Origin: Candidatus Borkfalkia faecipullorum
Lineage (GTDB): Bacteria; Bacillota; Clostridia; Christensenellales; Borkfalkiaceae
Length of the DNA stretch: 32,436 nt
Reading direction: 5' to 3'
Assembly (NCBI GenBank): GCA_019114245.1
Contig: DXFX01000055.1
Span: forward strand, 1 to 32,436
Part shown: positions 1-10,076 of the stretch, piece by piece
How the letters are laid out: each line of letters opens with the position of its first letter
Position numbering within the stretch: position 1 is the first letter of the stretch
Notes under the pieces: model-generated
Seen by the model: the letters and a program-made list of their open reading frames with translations, nothing else
Told to the model about the DNA's origin: nothing
The model's database searches: none
Translations under genes and position numbers: made by a program

Positions 1-1
1 G

Positions 2-265
2 GAAACGTTGCTGCGCAGAATGTTCCCGTCCCTGCTCATCACGGGCCCGTTCTCGATTATTTTGGGATACACGGGCGGCCTGATGGCACTGGGCGACCGC
101 TTGAAACTGCGTTCCATGGTGTGCGCGGAGAAGGGCGACGTTGCCTATATGGCCAGCGAAGAGAGCGCCATCCGCGAGATCCAGCCCGATCTGGACAAGG
201 TGTATTCTCCCGCGGGCGGCGAACCCGTCATTTATGAGCTGTACGACAAGGAGGGCGGGAGATGA
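2..265 (+). CDS. C-terminal part of glutamate synthase glutaminase (class II GATase-like) subunit, truncated at window edge
   Basis: Open from window edge; sequence SLLITGPFSIILGYTGGLMALGDRLKLRSMVCAEKGDVAYMASEESAIREI resembles the C-terminus of the GltB-type amidotransferase subunit; overlaps the start of the FMN-domain gene. Confidence 0.7.
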   Translation, partial: ETLLRRMFPSLLITGPFSIILGYTGGLMALGDRLKLRSMVCAEKGDVAYMASEESAIREIQPDLDKVYSPAGGEPVIYELYDKEGGR

Positions 266-1770
266 ATCAGTACATACAACCGGAATACGAAGTCATCCGC
301 GACGAAAACCGCTGCATCGCCTGCCGCGTCTGCGAGAGGCAGTGCGCCAACCTCGTGCATTCCTACGATGCGGATACGGGAAAGATGAAGGCGGACAGCA
401 GCCTGTGCGTCAACTGCCACAGGTGCGTCTGCGTCTGCCCGACGCACGCTCTGAAGATCGTCAAATCGGACGACACTTATAAGATCAACAGCAACTGGAG
501 CAACGATACCATCAACGAAGTGTACCGCCAGGCCAACAGCGGCGGCGTGCTTCTCTCCTCGATGGGCAATCCCAAGGAATACCCCGTATTCTGGGATAAA
601 ATGCTCATCAACGCTTCCCAGGTCACCAACCCGCCCATCGATCCGCTGCGCGAACCGATGGAAACAAAACTGTGGCTCGGAAAGCGCACGGCGGAGATAA
701 AGAGGGACAAATCGGGCAAACTCATCAACACCCTCGCGCCCCAGCTGGAGCTGAAAATTCCCATCATGTTCTCGGCGATGAGCTACGGCTCCATCAGCTA
801 CAACGCGCACGAATCTCTGGCGCGCGCGGCGCAGGAGCTGGGCATCTACTACAACACCGGCGAGGGCGGGCTTCACAAAGATTTCTATAAATACGGCAAA
901 AACACCATCGTGCAGGTGGCATCGGGCAGGTTCGGCGTGTACAAGGATTACCTGGACGCCGCCGCCGCCATCGAAATCAAAATGGGGCAGGGGGCAAAGC
1001 CGGGCATCGGCGGACACCTCCCCGGCGCCAAGATCTCTGCGGACGTTTCGGAAACGCGCATGATCCCGCAGGGCGTAGACGCCATTTCCCCCGCGCCGCA
1101 CCACGATATTTATTCCATCGAGGACTTGCGCCAGCTGGTGTATTCCCTCAAAGAGGCGACCGATTATAAAAAGCCTGTCATCGTCAAGATCGCGGCGGTG
1201 CATAACTGTGCGGCGATCGCCAGCGGCATTGCGCGCAGCGGCGCGGACATCATTGCCATCGACGGCTACCGCGGCGGCACGGGGGCGGCGCCCACGCGCA
1301 TCCGCGACAATGTGGGCATCCCCATCGAACTCGCCCTCGCCCAGGTAGACGAACGCCTGCGCGAAGAGGGCATCCGCGACGAAGTTTCCATCGTCGTGGG
1401 CGGGTCTATCCGTTCGAGCGCAGACCTCGTCAAGGCGATCGCGCTGGGCGCGGACGCCTGCTACATCGGAACGGCGGCGCTTCTGGCGCTCGGCTGTCAT
1501 CTGTGCCGCACCTGCCAGGCGGGCAAGTGCAACTGGGGCATTGCCACCCAGCGTCCCGACCTCGTCAAGAGGCTCAACCCAGACGTCGGGTACAAGCGGC
1601 TGGTCAATCTCGTCACCGCATGGAACCACGAATTGCAGGAGATCATGGGCGGCATGGGCATCAATTCCGTCGAAGCGCTGCGCGGCAACAGGCTGATGCT
1701 GCGCGGGATCGGGCTGACGGACACCGAACTTTCCGTGCTCGGCATAAAATACGCCGGACAATCTATGTAA
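262..1770 (+). CDS. Glutamate synthase central/FMN-binding domain protein with N-terminal 4Fe-4S ferredoxin module (archaeal-type)
   Basis: N-terminal CIACRVCERQC...CVNCHRCVCVCP clusters, then GltS core (MSYGSISYNAHESLARAAQELGIYYNTGEGG, IDGYRGGTGAAP, CHLCRTCQAGKCNWGIATQ). Confidence 0.93.
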   Translation: MNQYIQPEYEVIRDENRCIACRVCERQCANLVHSYDADTGKMKADSSLCVNCHRCVCVCPTHALKIVKSDDTYKINSNWSNDTINEVYRQANSGGVLLSSMGNPKEYPVFWDKMLINASQVTNPPIDPLREPMETKLWLGKRTAEIKRDKSGKLINTLAPQLELKIPIMFSAMSYGSISYNAHESLARAAQELGIYYNTGEGGLHKDFYKYGKNTIVQVASGRFGVYKDYLDAAAAIEIKMGQGAKPGIGGHLPGAKISADVSETRMIPQGVDAISPAPHHDIYSIEDLRQLVYSLKEATDYKKPVIVKIAAVHNCAAIASGIARSGADIIAIDGYRGGTGAAPTRIRDNVGIPIELALAQVDERLREEGIRDEVSIVVGGSIRSSADLVKAIALGADACYIGTAALLALGCHLCRTCQAGKCNWGIATQRPDLVKRLNPDVGYKRLVNLVTAWNHELQEIMGGMGINSVEALRGNRLMLRGIGLTDTELSVLGIKYAGQSM

Positions 1771-1796
1771 AAAGTGTGATTTTGTGCAAAATTTGC

Positions 1797-1825
1797 TTTG
1801 CACGGGCGCAAAAATGAGGTATAAT
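1797..1825 (+). promoter_or_regulatory. Candidate sigma-A promoter for purA
   Basis: TTTGCA - 17 bp - TATAAT upstream of purA. Confidence 0.6.
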
Positions 1826-1887
1826 ATACAGCGTGGAGAAGTTTTGCTTCTCGTGCTCTGAAAATTATATCTTGTGAGGAAGTTCAT

Positions 1888-3159
1888 ATGTTAACATCTA
1901 TTGTCGGTATCAACTGGGGCGACGAAGGCAAAGGCCGCATGGTCGATCTGCTTTCCAAGGATTTTGACATCGTCTGCCGCTACCAGGGCGGCAATAACGC
2001 GGGGCATACGGTCATCAACGAGCGCGGCAAATTCGTTTTGAATCTGCTCCCTTCGGGGATCTTGCGCGAAGGTGTCGTATGCGTGATGGGCCCCGGCATG
2101 GTCGTGGACATCAAGCATTTGGTCGGGGAAATGGCGCGCCTGCGCGAAGCAGGGATCGAAATTTCTCCCGCAAACCTGAAAATTTCCGACCGTGCGGTCA
2201 TCACCATGCCGTACAACGTACAGCAGGACTGCCTGGAAGAGGAGCGCCTTGCCGACAAGAAGTTCGGTTCCACCAAGCGCGGCATCGCGCCCGTGTATGC
2301 GGACAAGTACCTGAAAAAGTCCTTCCGCATGGGTGAACTTCTCAACATGGAGCTGCTGAAAAAGCGTATTCCCGATATCGTGGAGTGGAAAAACCTCACT
2401 ATTGTCAACGCTTACGGCGCCGAACCCGTCAGGACGGAAGATATGATCGCCTACTTTGAAGAGTACGGCACACCCCTCAAAGATTATATCGTGGATACCG
2501 GCCTGTACCTCAACGAGGCAAACAAGGCGGGCAAGAAGATCATGTTCGAGGCACAGCTGGGCGCTCTGCGCGACATCGACTTCGGCATTTATCCCTATAC
2601 GTCTTCTTCCAACACCATCGCGGCGTATGCGCCCATCGGTGCGGGCGTTCCCAACCTCAAGCTGGACAACGTCATCGGCATCATGAAGGCGTATTCTTCC
2701 TGCGTGGGCGAGGGCCCGTTCACCTGCGAGTATTTCGGCGAAAAGGCGGAAAAACTGCGTGCGGCGGGCGGCGAATACGGCGCGGCGACGGGCAGACCCA
2801 GAAGGGTAGGGCCGTTCGACGTGGTCGCATCCAAGTACGGCATCCGCTGCCAGGGCGCGGACGAGATCGCGCTCACAAAGCTGGACATTCTCTCCGGTCA
2901 CGACGAACTGGAGATCTGCACGGGATACGAACTCAACGGAAAAGTGATCACGGAATTTCCGTTCCCCGACGTGCTGCCGGAGTGCAAACCCGTGTTTGAA
3001 AAGATCAAGGGCTGGAATTGCGACATTTCCAAGTGCCGCAAAAAGGAAGAACTGCCCAAAGAGGCGCTCGATTACATTCACTACATCGAACGCGCCTGCG
3101 AATGCAAGATCCGTTACGTCTCCGTGGGAGCGGAGCGCGACGCTTATATCGAAATGTAA
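1888..3159 (+). CDS. purA: Adenylosuccinate synthetase
   Basis: N-terminal GINWGDEGKGRMVDLL, GGNNAGHTV, STKRGIAP; full-length 423 aa. Confidence 0.97.
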   Translation: MLTSIVGINWGDEGKGRMVDLLSKDFDIVCRYQGGNNAGHTVINERGKFVLNLLPSGILREGVVCVMGPGMVVDIKHLVGEMARLREAGIEISPANLKISDRAVITMPYNVQQDCLEEERLADKKFGSTKRGIAPVYADKYLKKSFRMGELLNMELLKKRIPDIVEWKNLTIVNAYGAEPVRTEDMIAYFEEYGTPLKDYIVDTGLYLNEANKAGKKIMFEAQLGALRDIDFGIYPYTSSSNTIAAYAPIGAGVPNLKLDNVIGIMKAYSSCVGEGPFTCEYFGEKAEKLRAAGGEYGAATGRPRRVGPFDVVASKYGIRCQGADEIALTKLDILSGHDELEICTGYELNGKVITEFPFPDVLPECKPVFEKIKGWNCDISKCRKKEELPKEALDYIHYIERACECKIRYVSVGAERDAYIEM

Positions 3160-3161
3160 CT

Positions 3162-3268
3162 TCACGGCAATGTGAAAAATGGTGCCGTGAGGGCTTGCCG
3201 TGCAAAAATCGGCAGATCACGGTACCGCAGACCTCCGTTTGCGGTACACCGCGAGCGGAGGTTTTTTT
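3162..3268 (+). promoter_or_regulatory. Structured leader with mutually exclusive hairpins (terminator/antiterminator-like) overlapping the SD of the ferredoxin gene
   Basis: Terminator-like stem 3231-3244/3249-3262 (14 bp incl. two G.U) followed by T-run; competing perfect 8-bp stem 3222-3229/3240-3247; upstream alternatives TCACGGCA/TGCCGTGA/TCACGGTA; SD GGAGG lies in the terminator 3' arm, 7 nt before ATG. Confidence 0.65.
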
Positions 3269-3703
3269 ATGAAACGCATCTACGTCAACGAAAAATGGTG
3301 TCTCGGCTGTCATCGCTGTGAATACGAGTGCGCCTTTGCAAACTCTCACCTTACCGATATGGTCAAGGCCCTCAAGGGCAAAACCATTCACCCCAAGATC
3401 CGCGTGGAGGACGGCGGGGACGTGCATTTTGCCGTCAACTGCCGCCACTGCACCGATGCGGTGTGCGTCCGTTCCTGTATTTCGGGCGCGCTCTCCTTTC
3501 AGGACGGCATGGTCGTCATCGACCGGGAGAAATGCGTCGGGTGCCTGACCTGCGTGCTCGTCTGCCCGTTCGGCGCCATCATGCCCGCACCCGAAGGGGG
3601 CGTCGCGCAGAAATGTATGCTCTGTACGGACAATCTCACGGGCGAACCCAACTGCGTGAAAAACTGCATCAACAACGCCATCGTGTATGAGGAGAGGGAC
3701 TGA
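3269..3703 (+). CDS. 4Fe-4S ferredoxin-type electron-transfer protein (HycB/DMSO reductase B-like)
   Basis: CLGCHRCEYEC, CRHCTDAVCVRSC, CVGCLTCVLVCP, CMLC; ATG preceded by GGAGG. Confidence 0.9.
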   Translation: MKRIYVNEKWCLGCHRCEYECAFANSHLTDMVKALKGKTIHPKIRVEDGGDVHFAVNCRHCTDAVCVRSCISGALSFQDGMVVIDREKCVGCLTCVLVCPFGAIMPAPEGGVAQKCMLCTDNLTGEPNCVKNCINNAIVYEERD

Positions 3704-3704
3704 T

Positions 3705-4931
3705 ATGGAATACGTCATCATCGGAAATTCCACGGCAGGCATCGCCGCCGCGGAGAGCATCCGCAAACTGGACCAGGCGGGCAGCATCACCATCCTTTCG
3801 GACGAAGCTTTTCCTACATACGGCAGACCGCTGATCTCTTACTTTCTGCTGGGCAAGACGGACGCCGCGCACATGAACTACCGTCCCGCGGATTTTTACC
3901 GGAAAAATAACATACGTACCATGTTTTCCGTGCGCGCCGAGCACATCGACACGGCAAAAAAGCAGGTTCTCCTGCAGGGCGGAAAAAAGGTAAAATACGA
4001 TAAACTGCTCGTCGCAACGGGCAGCAGGCCCTTTGTTCCTCCCATGGAGGGGCTGGACAAAAACGAGTACTTCACGTTTATGACGTACGCGGACGCGCTC
4101 GCGCTGGAAAAACAGCTCGCCCCCGAAAAGAATGTGCTCATCGTCGGTGCGGGGCTGATCGGGCTGAAATGCCTGGAAGGCATTGCGGACAGGGTCGGCA
4201 AAGTCACCGTCGTGGACATGGCGCCGCACATTCTGCCCAGCATTCTCGACGATTACGGCGCATCCATCATTCAGGAACAGCTGGAAAAGCACGGCGCGGA
4301 ATTCTATCTTTCCGACAGCGTAGCGAGTTTTGAAAAGGGCGTGGCGCACCTCAAAAGCGGCGCAACCGTTCCTTTCGACATCCTCGTGGTGGCGGCGGGC
4401 GTCCGTCCCAACGTCGAGCTGGTCAAGGAAGCGGGCGGCAAAGTCGGCAGGGGTATCCTCACCAACGACAGGCAGGAGACCTCTCTCAAAGACGTGTACG
4501 CCGCGGGCGACTGCACGGAAAGTTACGACATCACCTGCGGACAGAGCCGCATTCTGGCGCTCCTTCCCAACGCGCAGTTCCAGGGCTCGTGCGCGGGCAC
4601 GAACATGGCGGGCGGAGAGGCGCACTTCACCAACGCCGTTCCCATGAACGCCATCGGATTTTTCGGTTCGCACGTCCTCACGGCGGGTTCCTATTTCGGG
4701 GATACGTATGTGGAAAAAGAGGGCGAAACGTACAAAAAACTCTTCTTTGACGGAGACAAACTCAACGGGTTTATCCTCATCGACCTGCCCGAACGCGCGG
4801 GCATTTATACGTCCCTTCTGCGCAATCAGACGTCCCTTTCGGAAGTGGACTTTGAAGCGCTGAAAAAGGATCCCGGACTTCTCGCCTTCTCGGAGGCGTT
4901 CCGCGAGCAAAAACTGGCAAGGAAGGTGTAA
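3705..4931 (+). CDS. NAD(P)/FAD-dependent oxidoreductase (pyridine nucleotide-disulfide family)
   Basis: YVIIGNSTAGIAAAESIRK, ATGSRPFVPP, VLIVGAGLIGLKCLEGIAD, DVYAAGDCTES. Confidence 0.92.
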   Translation: MEYVIIGNSTAGIAAAESIRKLDQAGSITILSDEAFPTYGRPLISYFLLGKTDAAHMNYRPADFYRKNNIRTMFSVRAEHIDTAKKQVLLQGGKKVKYDKLLVATGSRPFVPPMEGLDKNEYFTFMTYADALALEKQLAPEKNVLIVGAGLIGLKCLEGIADRVGKVTVVDMAPHILPSILDDYGASIIQEQLEKHGAEFYLSDSVASFEKGVAHLKSGATVPFDILVVAAGVRPNVELVKEAGGKVGRGILTNDRQETSLKDVYAAGDCTESYDITCGQSRILALLPNAQFQGSCAGTNMAGGEAHFTNAVPMNAIGFFGSHVLTAGSYFGDTYVEKEGETYKKLFFDGDKLNGFILIDLPERAGIYTSLLRNQTSLSEVDFEALKKDPGLLAFSEAFREQKLARKV

Positions 4932-4934
4932 AAC

Positions 4935-5657
4935 ATGAATATCGACGCAAAGGGTATGCACTTTTCCGTGCTCAACAAGCAGGTGCGGGAAAGCGCGGAC
5001 GAAACCATTCATATTGAAAATTGCAACGGCCAGAGGTACATCGCCGGCGGCCTTTCGGGCAAAACGCTGGAAATCGACGGCACGCCGGGCAACGCTCTCG
5101 GCTCTTATCTGAACGGGTGCAGCGTCACCGTGCACGGCAACGTGCAGGAAGCGACGGGCGACACCATGAACGGCGGCGAGATCGTCGTATTCGGCAGTGC
5201 GGGCGACGCAACGGGCTACGCGATGCGCGGCGGCAAAATTTTTGTGCGCGGCGATGCGGGCTACCGCTGCGGCATCCACATGAAGGCATATAAGGAAAAT
5301 AAGCCTGCCATCGTCATCGGCGGCAGGGCGGGGAGCTTCCTCGGTGAATACCAGGCGGGCGGCATCATCATCGTGCTCGGAGAAACGGAAGAGGGAAAAC
5401 CCATCATCGGCAACTTCTGCGGCACGGGAATGCACGGCGGAGAGATCTATCTGCGGTGCAACAGCATCCCCACGCGTCTGCCCGCGCAGGTCAAGGCGGA
5501 AAAGCTCGATTGCCTGCCCGAGGGCGAGGCCGCGGAGCTGGTGCGCGAATGGTGCAAAAAATTCGGGAAGGACAGCGCAAAATTTTTGTGCGCAACCTAT
5601 TACAGGCTCACGCCGAACAGCGACAATCCTTACCGTCAGATGTATACGCAAAATTAA
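4935..5657 (+). CDS. Glutamate synthase GXGXG (alpha subunit C-terminal) domain protein
   Basis: Repeated G-rich beta-helix motifs (AGGLSGKTLEIDGTPGNALGSYLNG, GGEIVVFGSAGDATGYAMRGG, GGRAGSFLGEYQAGG). Confidence 0.9.
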   Translation: MNIDAKGMHFSVLNKQVRESADETIHIENCNGQRYIAGGLSGKTLEIDGTPGNALGSYLNGCSVTVHGNVQEATGDTMNGGEIVVFGSAGDATGYAMRGGKIFVRGDAGYRCGIHMKAYKENKPAIVIGGRAGSFLGEYQAGGIIIVLGETEEGKPIIGNFCGTGMHGGEIYLRCNSIPTRLPAQVKAEKLDCLPEGEAAELVREWCKKFGKDSAKFLCATYYRLTPNSDNPYRQMYTQN

Positions 5658-5684
5658 AGGGCGGAGCACAAGGAGGTGCTTACC

Positions 5685-6239
5685 ATGAGAATATTGGTGT
5701 GCAGCGACGTGCCGTCGGCGGCGCAGAAGATCGCCTGTCTTCTTGAAGAGAAGGGGTACAGTGTCGGAACTGAATGCGATCCTGCCGCGGCGCGCAGCGG
5801 ATGCGGCGGCTATGATGCCGCCGTTCTTGTGTTGTCCGAAATCTCCGCATGGGAGCAGACTGCGCGCTATTTTTCATTGGAGACCTCCCTGGGGCTGCTC
5901 GCCTTGCTCAGAGAATGTGCAAGGGAAGAGGGCGAACGCACCTTTGCGGGGTTGGGCATCCCCATTCTTCCCCTCAACGCGGGGAGCAAAACATTTCTTT
6001 TCGCACTGGAATTTGCCGCAAAGTCCAACGAGCGGTTGCGTTCCATGCGCGACGAAAACGTAAGATTGAAAGAATCGATCGGCGACCTCAAACTTGTCGA
6101 TCGTGCCAAGTGCGCGCTCATTCAGTACCTGAACATGACGGAATCGGACGCGCACCGTTTTATTGAAAAGCAGGCGATGAACAAGCGCCTTTCCAAGCGC
6201 GAGATCGCCCTGCAGATCCTCAGTGCATACGAGAGTTAA
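5685..6239 (+). CDS. ANTAR-domain response regulator-like RNA-binding antiterminator
   Basis: C-terminal VDRAKCALIQYLNMTESDAHRFIEKQAMNKRLSKREIALQIL matches ANTAR fold; SD AAGGAGG. Confidence 0.85.
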   Translation: MRILVCSDVPSAAQKIACLLEEKGYSVGTECDPAAARSGCGGYDAAVLVLSEISAWEQTARYFSLETSLGLLALLRECAREEGERTFAGLGIPILPLNAGSKTFLFALEFAAKSNERLRSMRDENVRLKESIGDLKLVDRAKCALIQYLNMTESDAHRFIEKQAMNKRLSKREIALQILSAYES

Positions 6240-6260
6240 GTAATAAAAACGGGAGGACGT

Positions 6261-7091
6261 ATGCTGAAAAAGTTTACAAAAATGCACGGTGCGGGCAACG
6301 ATTATATCTATTTCGATTGCCTGCAGGAAGAGTTTCCCGATCCGTCCGGCGCGGCGGTGCGCCTTTCGGACAGGCACAAGGGGATCGGCGGGGACGGCAT
6401 CGTCCTCATCTGCCCCAGCAAAGTTGCGGACGCAAAGATGCGTATGTTCAATGCGGACGGCAGCGAGGGGAATATGTGCGGCAACGCCATCCGCTGCGTG
6501 GGGAAATATCTCTACGACAACGGGATCGTGCAAAAGACGGAACTTTCCATCGAGACAAAGAGCGGTATCAAACACCTTTTACTGTATATCAGGGACAAAA
6601 AGGTGGAGCGCGTGCGCGTGGACATGGGCGCGGCGGTGTTCGATCCGGAAGCAATTCCCGTGCGTTCGTCGGAAAAGATCATCGGCAAACGGACAAAGGT
6701 CGCAGGGGGGGAATACGAGATCACCTGCGTTTCCATGGGCAATCCGCATTGCGTGCTGTTTCTGCCGCCCGACGGGCTGGATCTGGAAAAGATCGGACCG
6801 AAGTTTGAAAACGATCCGCTCTTTCCCGAACGCGTCAACACGGAATTTATAGAAAAGATCGGGGAAAACGCCCTGAAAATGCGCGTCTGGGAGCGCGGCA
6901 GCGGCGAAACGATGGCCTGCGGCACGGGTGCGTGTGCGGCGGCGGCCGCCGCCTGCGCCTGCGGCGTCTGCGATTACGGCAAGGACATCCTTGTCAGGCT
7001 GCGCGGGGGCGACCTCGTCATCAACGTGTCGGACACGGTGATGATGACGGGGGAGGCGGTCACCGTATTTACGGGCGAAACGGAAATCTGA
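6261..7091 (+). CDS. dapF: Diaminopimelate epimerase
   Basis: FTKMHGAGNDYIYFDC, NADGSEGNMCGNAIRC, WERGSGETMACGTGACA. Confidence 0.97.
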   Translation: MLKKFTKMHGAGNDYIYFDCLQEEFPDPSGAAVRLSDRHKGIGGDGIVLICPSKVADAKMRMFNADGSEGNMCGNAIRCVGKYLYDNGIVQKTELSIETKSGIKHLLLYIRDKKVERVRVDMGAAVFDPEAIPVRSSEKIIGKRTKVAGGEYEITCVSMGNPHCVLFLPPDGLDLEKIGPKFENDPLFPERVNTEFIEKIGENALKMRVWERGSGETMACGTGACAAAAAACACGVCDYGKDILVRLRGGDLVINVSDTVMMTGEAVTVFTGETEI

Positions 7092-7113
7092 AATTTCTGA
7101 GAGAGGTTAAAAT

Positions 7114-8724
7114 ATGAAATACATTTTTGTTACGGGCGGTGTTGTTTCCGGACTGGGCAAAGGCATAACGGCGGCAAGCCTTGGCAGATTGCTCAAATCG
7201 CGCGGCTATAAGGTCGCTTCGCAAAAACTCGATCCTTACATCAACATCGACCCCGGTACGATGAGCCCGTACCAGCACGGCGAAGTGTTTGTCACGGACG
7301 ACGGTGCGGAAACCGACCTCGACCTGGGGCATTACGAGAGGTTTATCGACGAAAACCTCAATAAGTTTTCCAACCTCACCACGGGCAAGGTCTACTGGAA
7401 CGTTCTCAACAAGGAGCGCAACGGCGAATATCTCGGCCAGACGGTGCAGGTGATCCCGCACATCACGGGCGAGATCAAGTCCTTTATCTATAACGTCGGC
7501 GCACAGAGCAATGCGGACATCGTCATCACGGAGATCGGCGGCACCATCGGCGACATCGAAAGCCAGCCCTTCATCGAGGCGATCCGTCAGATCAGCATGG
7601 AAGCGGGCAGGGGAAACTGCTGCTTTATCCACGTCACGCTCGTTCCTTACATATCCGGCTCCTGCGAATTCAAATCCAAGCCCACCCAGCACTCCGTCAA
7701 GGAACTGCAGGGCATGGGCATCACGCCCGACATCATCGTGGCGCGCGTGGACGCGCCGCTCCCCGAAGAGATCAAGCGCAAGATCGCCATGTTCTGCAAC
7801 GTCGGCAGCGACTGCGTCATCGAAAACCGCACCCTGCCCCTGCTGTACGAAGCGCCCATCATGCTCGAAAGGGAAAACCTTTCCTCCATCGTGTGCAGGA
7901 TCTTGGGCCTTCCCGAAAACAAGATCGACCTTTCCGGCTGGACGGAAATGCTCAGGCGCGCGGAAAACTGCGAGGACACGGTGCGCATCGCACTGTGCGG
8001 AAAGTACGTGCAGCTGCACGACGCCTACCTCTCCGTAGCGGAAGCGCTGGCGCACGCGGGGTTTGAGAATTCCGCAAAAGTGGAGATCGAGTGGGTGGAC
8101 AGCGAAGTGCTCAACGAGGAGAACACGGCGCGCATCCTGGACGGCGTGGACGGCGTTCTCGTCCCCGGCGGATTCGGCGGGCGCGGCGTGGAAGGCAAGA
8201 TCTGCGCCGTGAAATACGCGCGCGAACATCACGTTCCGTTTTTGGGCATCTGCCTCGGAATGCAGGTAGCGGTCATCGAATTTGCGCGCCACGTACTCGG
8301 GTATGCGGATGCAAACTCTTCCGAGTTCGACCCCGAAGGGGAACATTCTGTCATCGACATCATGCCCGATCAGCTAGGCGTCAAAATGGGCGGCACCATG
8401 CGTCTGGGCGCCTATCCTTGCGAGGTGAAAAAGGGCAGCAAAATGTACCATGCCTACAAGAAGGGCAGCATTTCCGAACGCCATCGCCACCGTTTCGAGT
8501 TCAACAACGATTACCGCGAGGAGATGGAGAAGAAGGGACTGCGTATCTGCGGCACCTCGCCGGACGGCCGTCTCGTCGAGGCGGTGGAGCTTCCCGACGA
8601 GGATTTCTTTGTGGGCGTGCAGTTCCATCCAGAGTTCAAATCCAGGCCGAATGCGGCGCATCCGCTCTTCCGCGAATTCATTGCCGCAGCGCTGCGTTAT
8701 AATAAAAATCGCACCAACGTATAG
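7114..8724 (+). CDS. pyrG: CTP synthase
   Basis: [24 protein letters not shown]-terminal class I GATase LGICLGMQ. Confidence 0.98.
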   Translation: MKYIFVTGGVVSGLGKGITAASLGRLLKSRGYKVASQKLDPYINIDPGTMSPYQHGEVFVTDDGAETDLDLGHYERFIDENLNKFSNLTTGKVYWNVLNKERNGEYLGQTVQVIPHITGEIKSFIYNVGAQSNADIVITEIGGTIGDIESQPFIEAIRQISMEAGRGNCCFIHVTLVPYISGSCEFKSKPTQHSVKELQGMGITPDIIVARVDAPLPEEIKRKIAMFCNVGSDCVIENRTLPLLYEAPIMLERENLSSIVCRILGLPENKIDLSGWTEMLRRAENCEDTVRIALCGKYVQLHDAYLSVAEALAHAGFENSAKVEIEWVDSEVLNEENTARILDGVDGVLVPGGFGGRGVEGKICAVKYAREHHVPFLGICLGMQVAVIEFARHVLGYADANSSEFDPEGEHSVIDIMPDQLGVKMGGTMRLGAYPCEVKKGSKMYHAYKKGSISERHRHRFEFNNDYREEMEKKGLRICGTSPDGRLVEAVELPDEDFFVGVQFHPEFKSRPNAAHPLFREFIAAALRYNKNRTNV

Positions 8725-8750
8725 CCGTTTTTCTGACAAAGGAGCGAACA

Positions 8751-9932
8751 ATGAAACTCAACAAAAACTATCTGCGGCTGGAAGAGAGCTATCTTTTTTC
8801 CACCGTTGCGCATAAAGTTTCCGCTTTCGCGGCGGAACATCCCGACCGCAAGATCCTGCGCATGGGCATCGGCGACGTCACCCTGCCCCTGGCGCCCGCG
8901 GTCATTTCCGCCATGCACGCCGCCGTCACGGAGATGGGCGACAAGAGCACCTTCCGCGGCTACGGTCCCGAGCAGGGTTACGATTTCCTGCGTGAGAGCA
9001 TCCGCGCTTACTATGGCCGCCGCGGCGTATCGCTGGACGCGGACGAGATCTTTATTTCCGACGGCGCCAAGAGCGATCTGGGCAACATTCTCGACATTTT
9101 CGACACGGACAACACCGTGCTCGTTCCCGATCCCGTCTATCCCGTGTACGTGGATACAAACGTAATGGCGGGCAGAAAGATCTTGTTTTCGGACGCCAAC
9201 GCATCCAACGCTTTCCTGCCCATGCCCGACGAGAAGGTGGAAGCGGACATCATTTATCTGTGTTCGCCCAACAATCCCACGGGCGCGGCGTATTCCGTGG
9301 AGCAGCTGAAAGCGTGGGTGGAGTATGCGCGCAAGCGCGGCGCGGTCATTCTCTACGACGCCGCATACGAATGCTTTGTCACCGAAAAGGGGCTGGCGCG
9401 CAGCATTTTTGAAGTCGAGGGCGCCAAAGAATGCGCCATCGAATTTTGTTCCTTTTCCAAGACGGCGGGCTTTACGGGAACGCGGTGCGGCTACACCGTG
9501 GTGCCGAAAGCTTTGCAGTCGGAGGGGATCTCCTGCAACAAGCTTTGGCTCCGCCGCCAGACGACAAAGTTCAACGGCGTCCCGTACATCGTGCAGAGGG
9601 GCGCGGCGGCAGTGTTTACGGAGGAGGGCGAAAAGCAGATCGCAGAAAACCTTTCCGTCTATCGCCGCAACGCAAAGCGCATTTCCGATTGTCTGGACAG
9701 CCTGAACATCTGGTACACGGGCGGGAAAAACTCTCCCTATGTGTGGTTCAGATGCCCCGGCTATGACGACAGCTGGCAGTTTTTTGACAAACTTTTAGAG
9801 GGCGCCGGCATTGTCGGAACCCCGGGTTGCGGATTCGGCAAAAACGGGCAGGGGTATTTCCGCCTCACCGCTTTTGCAAGCGAGGAAACGACGCAGGAAG
9901 CAATGGAACGCCTGAAAGAATTTTTGGGCTGA
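8751..9932 (+). CDS. dapL: LL-diaminopimelate aminotransferase
   Basis: MKLNKNYLRLEESYLFSTVAHKV, LRMGIGDVTLPL, CSPNNPTGA, SFSKTAGFTGTRCGY. Confidence 0.95.
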   Translation: MKLNKNYLRLEESYLFSTVAHKVSAFAAEHPDRKILRMGIGDVTLPLAPAVISAMHAAVTEMGDKSTFRGYGPEQGYDFLRESIRAYYGRRGVSLDADEIFISDGAKSDLGNILDIFDTDNTVLVPDPVYPVYVDTNVMAGRKILFSDANASNAFLPMPDEKVEADIIYLCSPNNPTGAAYSVEQLKAWVEYARKRGAVILYDAAYECFVTEKGLARSIFEVEGAKECAIEFCSFSKTAGFTGTRCGYTVVPKALQSEGISCNKLWLRRQTTKFNGVPYIVQRGAAAVFTEEGEKQIAENLSVYRRNAKRISDCLDSLNIWYTGGKNSPYVWFRCPGYDDSWQFFDKLLEGAGIVGTPGCGFGKNGQGYFRLTAFASEETTQEAMERLKEFLG

Positions 9933-9943
9933 TACAATGGATA

Positions 9944-9980
9944 AAAAAACCGCGGCCGAAGCACGGGCCGCGGTTTTTTG
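9944..9980 (+). terminator. Intrinsic terminator after dapL
   Basis: AAAAAACCGCGGCC-GAAGCAC-GGGCCGCGGTTTTTT. Confidence 0.9.
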
Positions 9981-10076
9981 TTGTAAAGGCAAAGTTTCTT
10001 TTTTCCAAAAAGAATTGCGTTTTTTTCTGAAAAAAGATATACTGGTACAGAGACAGAAAAGAGACAGGAGAGAGGC

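Noticed and set aside
232-1887. 551-aa minus-strand ORF
   Set aside because: Shadow ORF antisense to clear glutamate synthase coding sequence; low-complexity R/A/V/D composition typical of antisense frames
3162-3247. Canonical ANTAR dual-hexaloop target
   Set aside because: Hairpin loops do not show the A1/G4 hexaloop pattern I would expect, so ANTAR binding here is only a hypothesis
3669-5669. 666-aa minus-strand ORF
   Set aside because: Antisense to recognisable FAD oxidoreductase and GXGXG genes; no recognisable motifs
7069-8346. 425-aa minus-strand ORF
   Set aside because: Antisense shadow of pyrG
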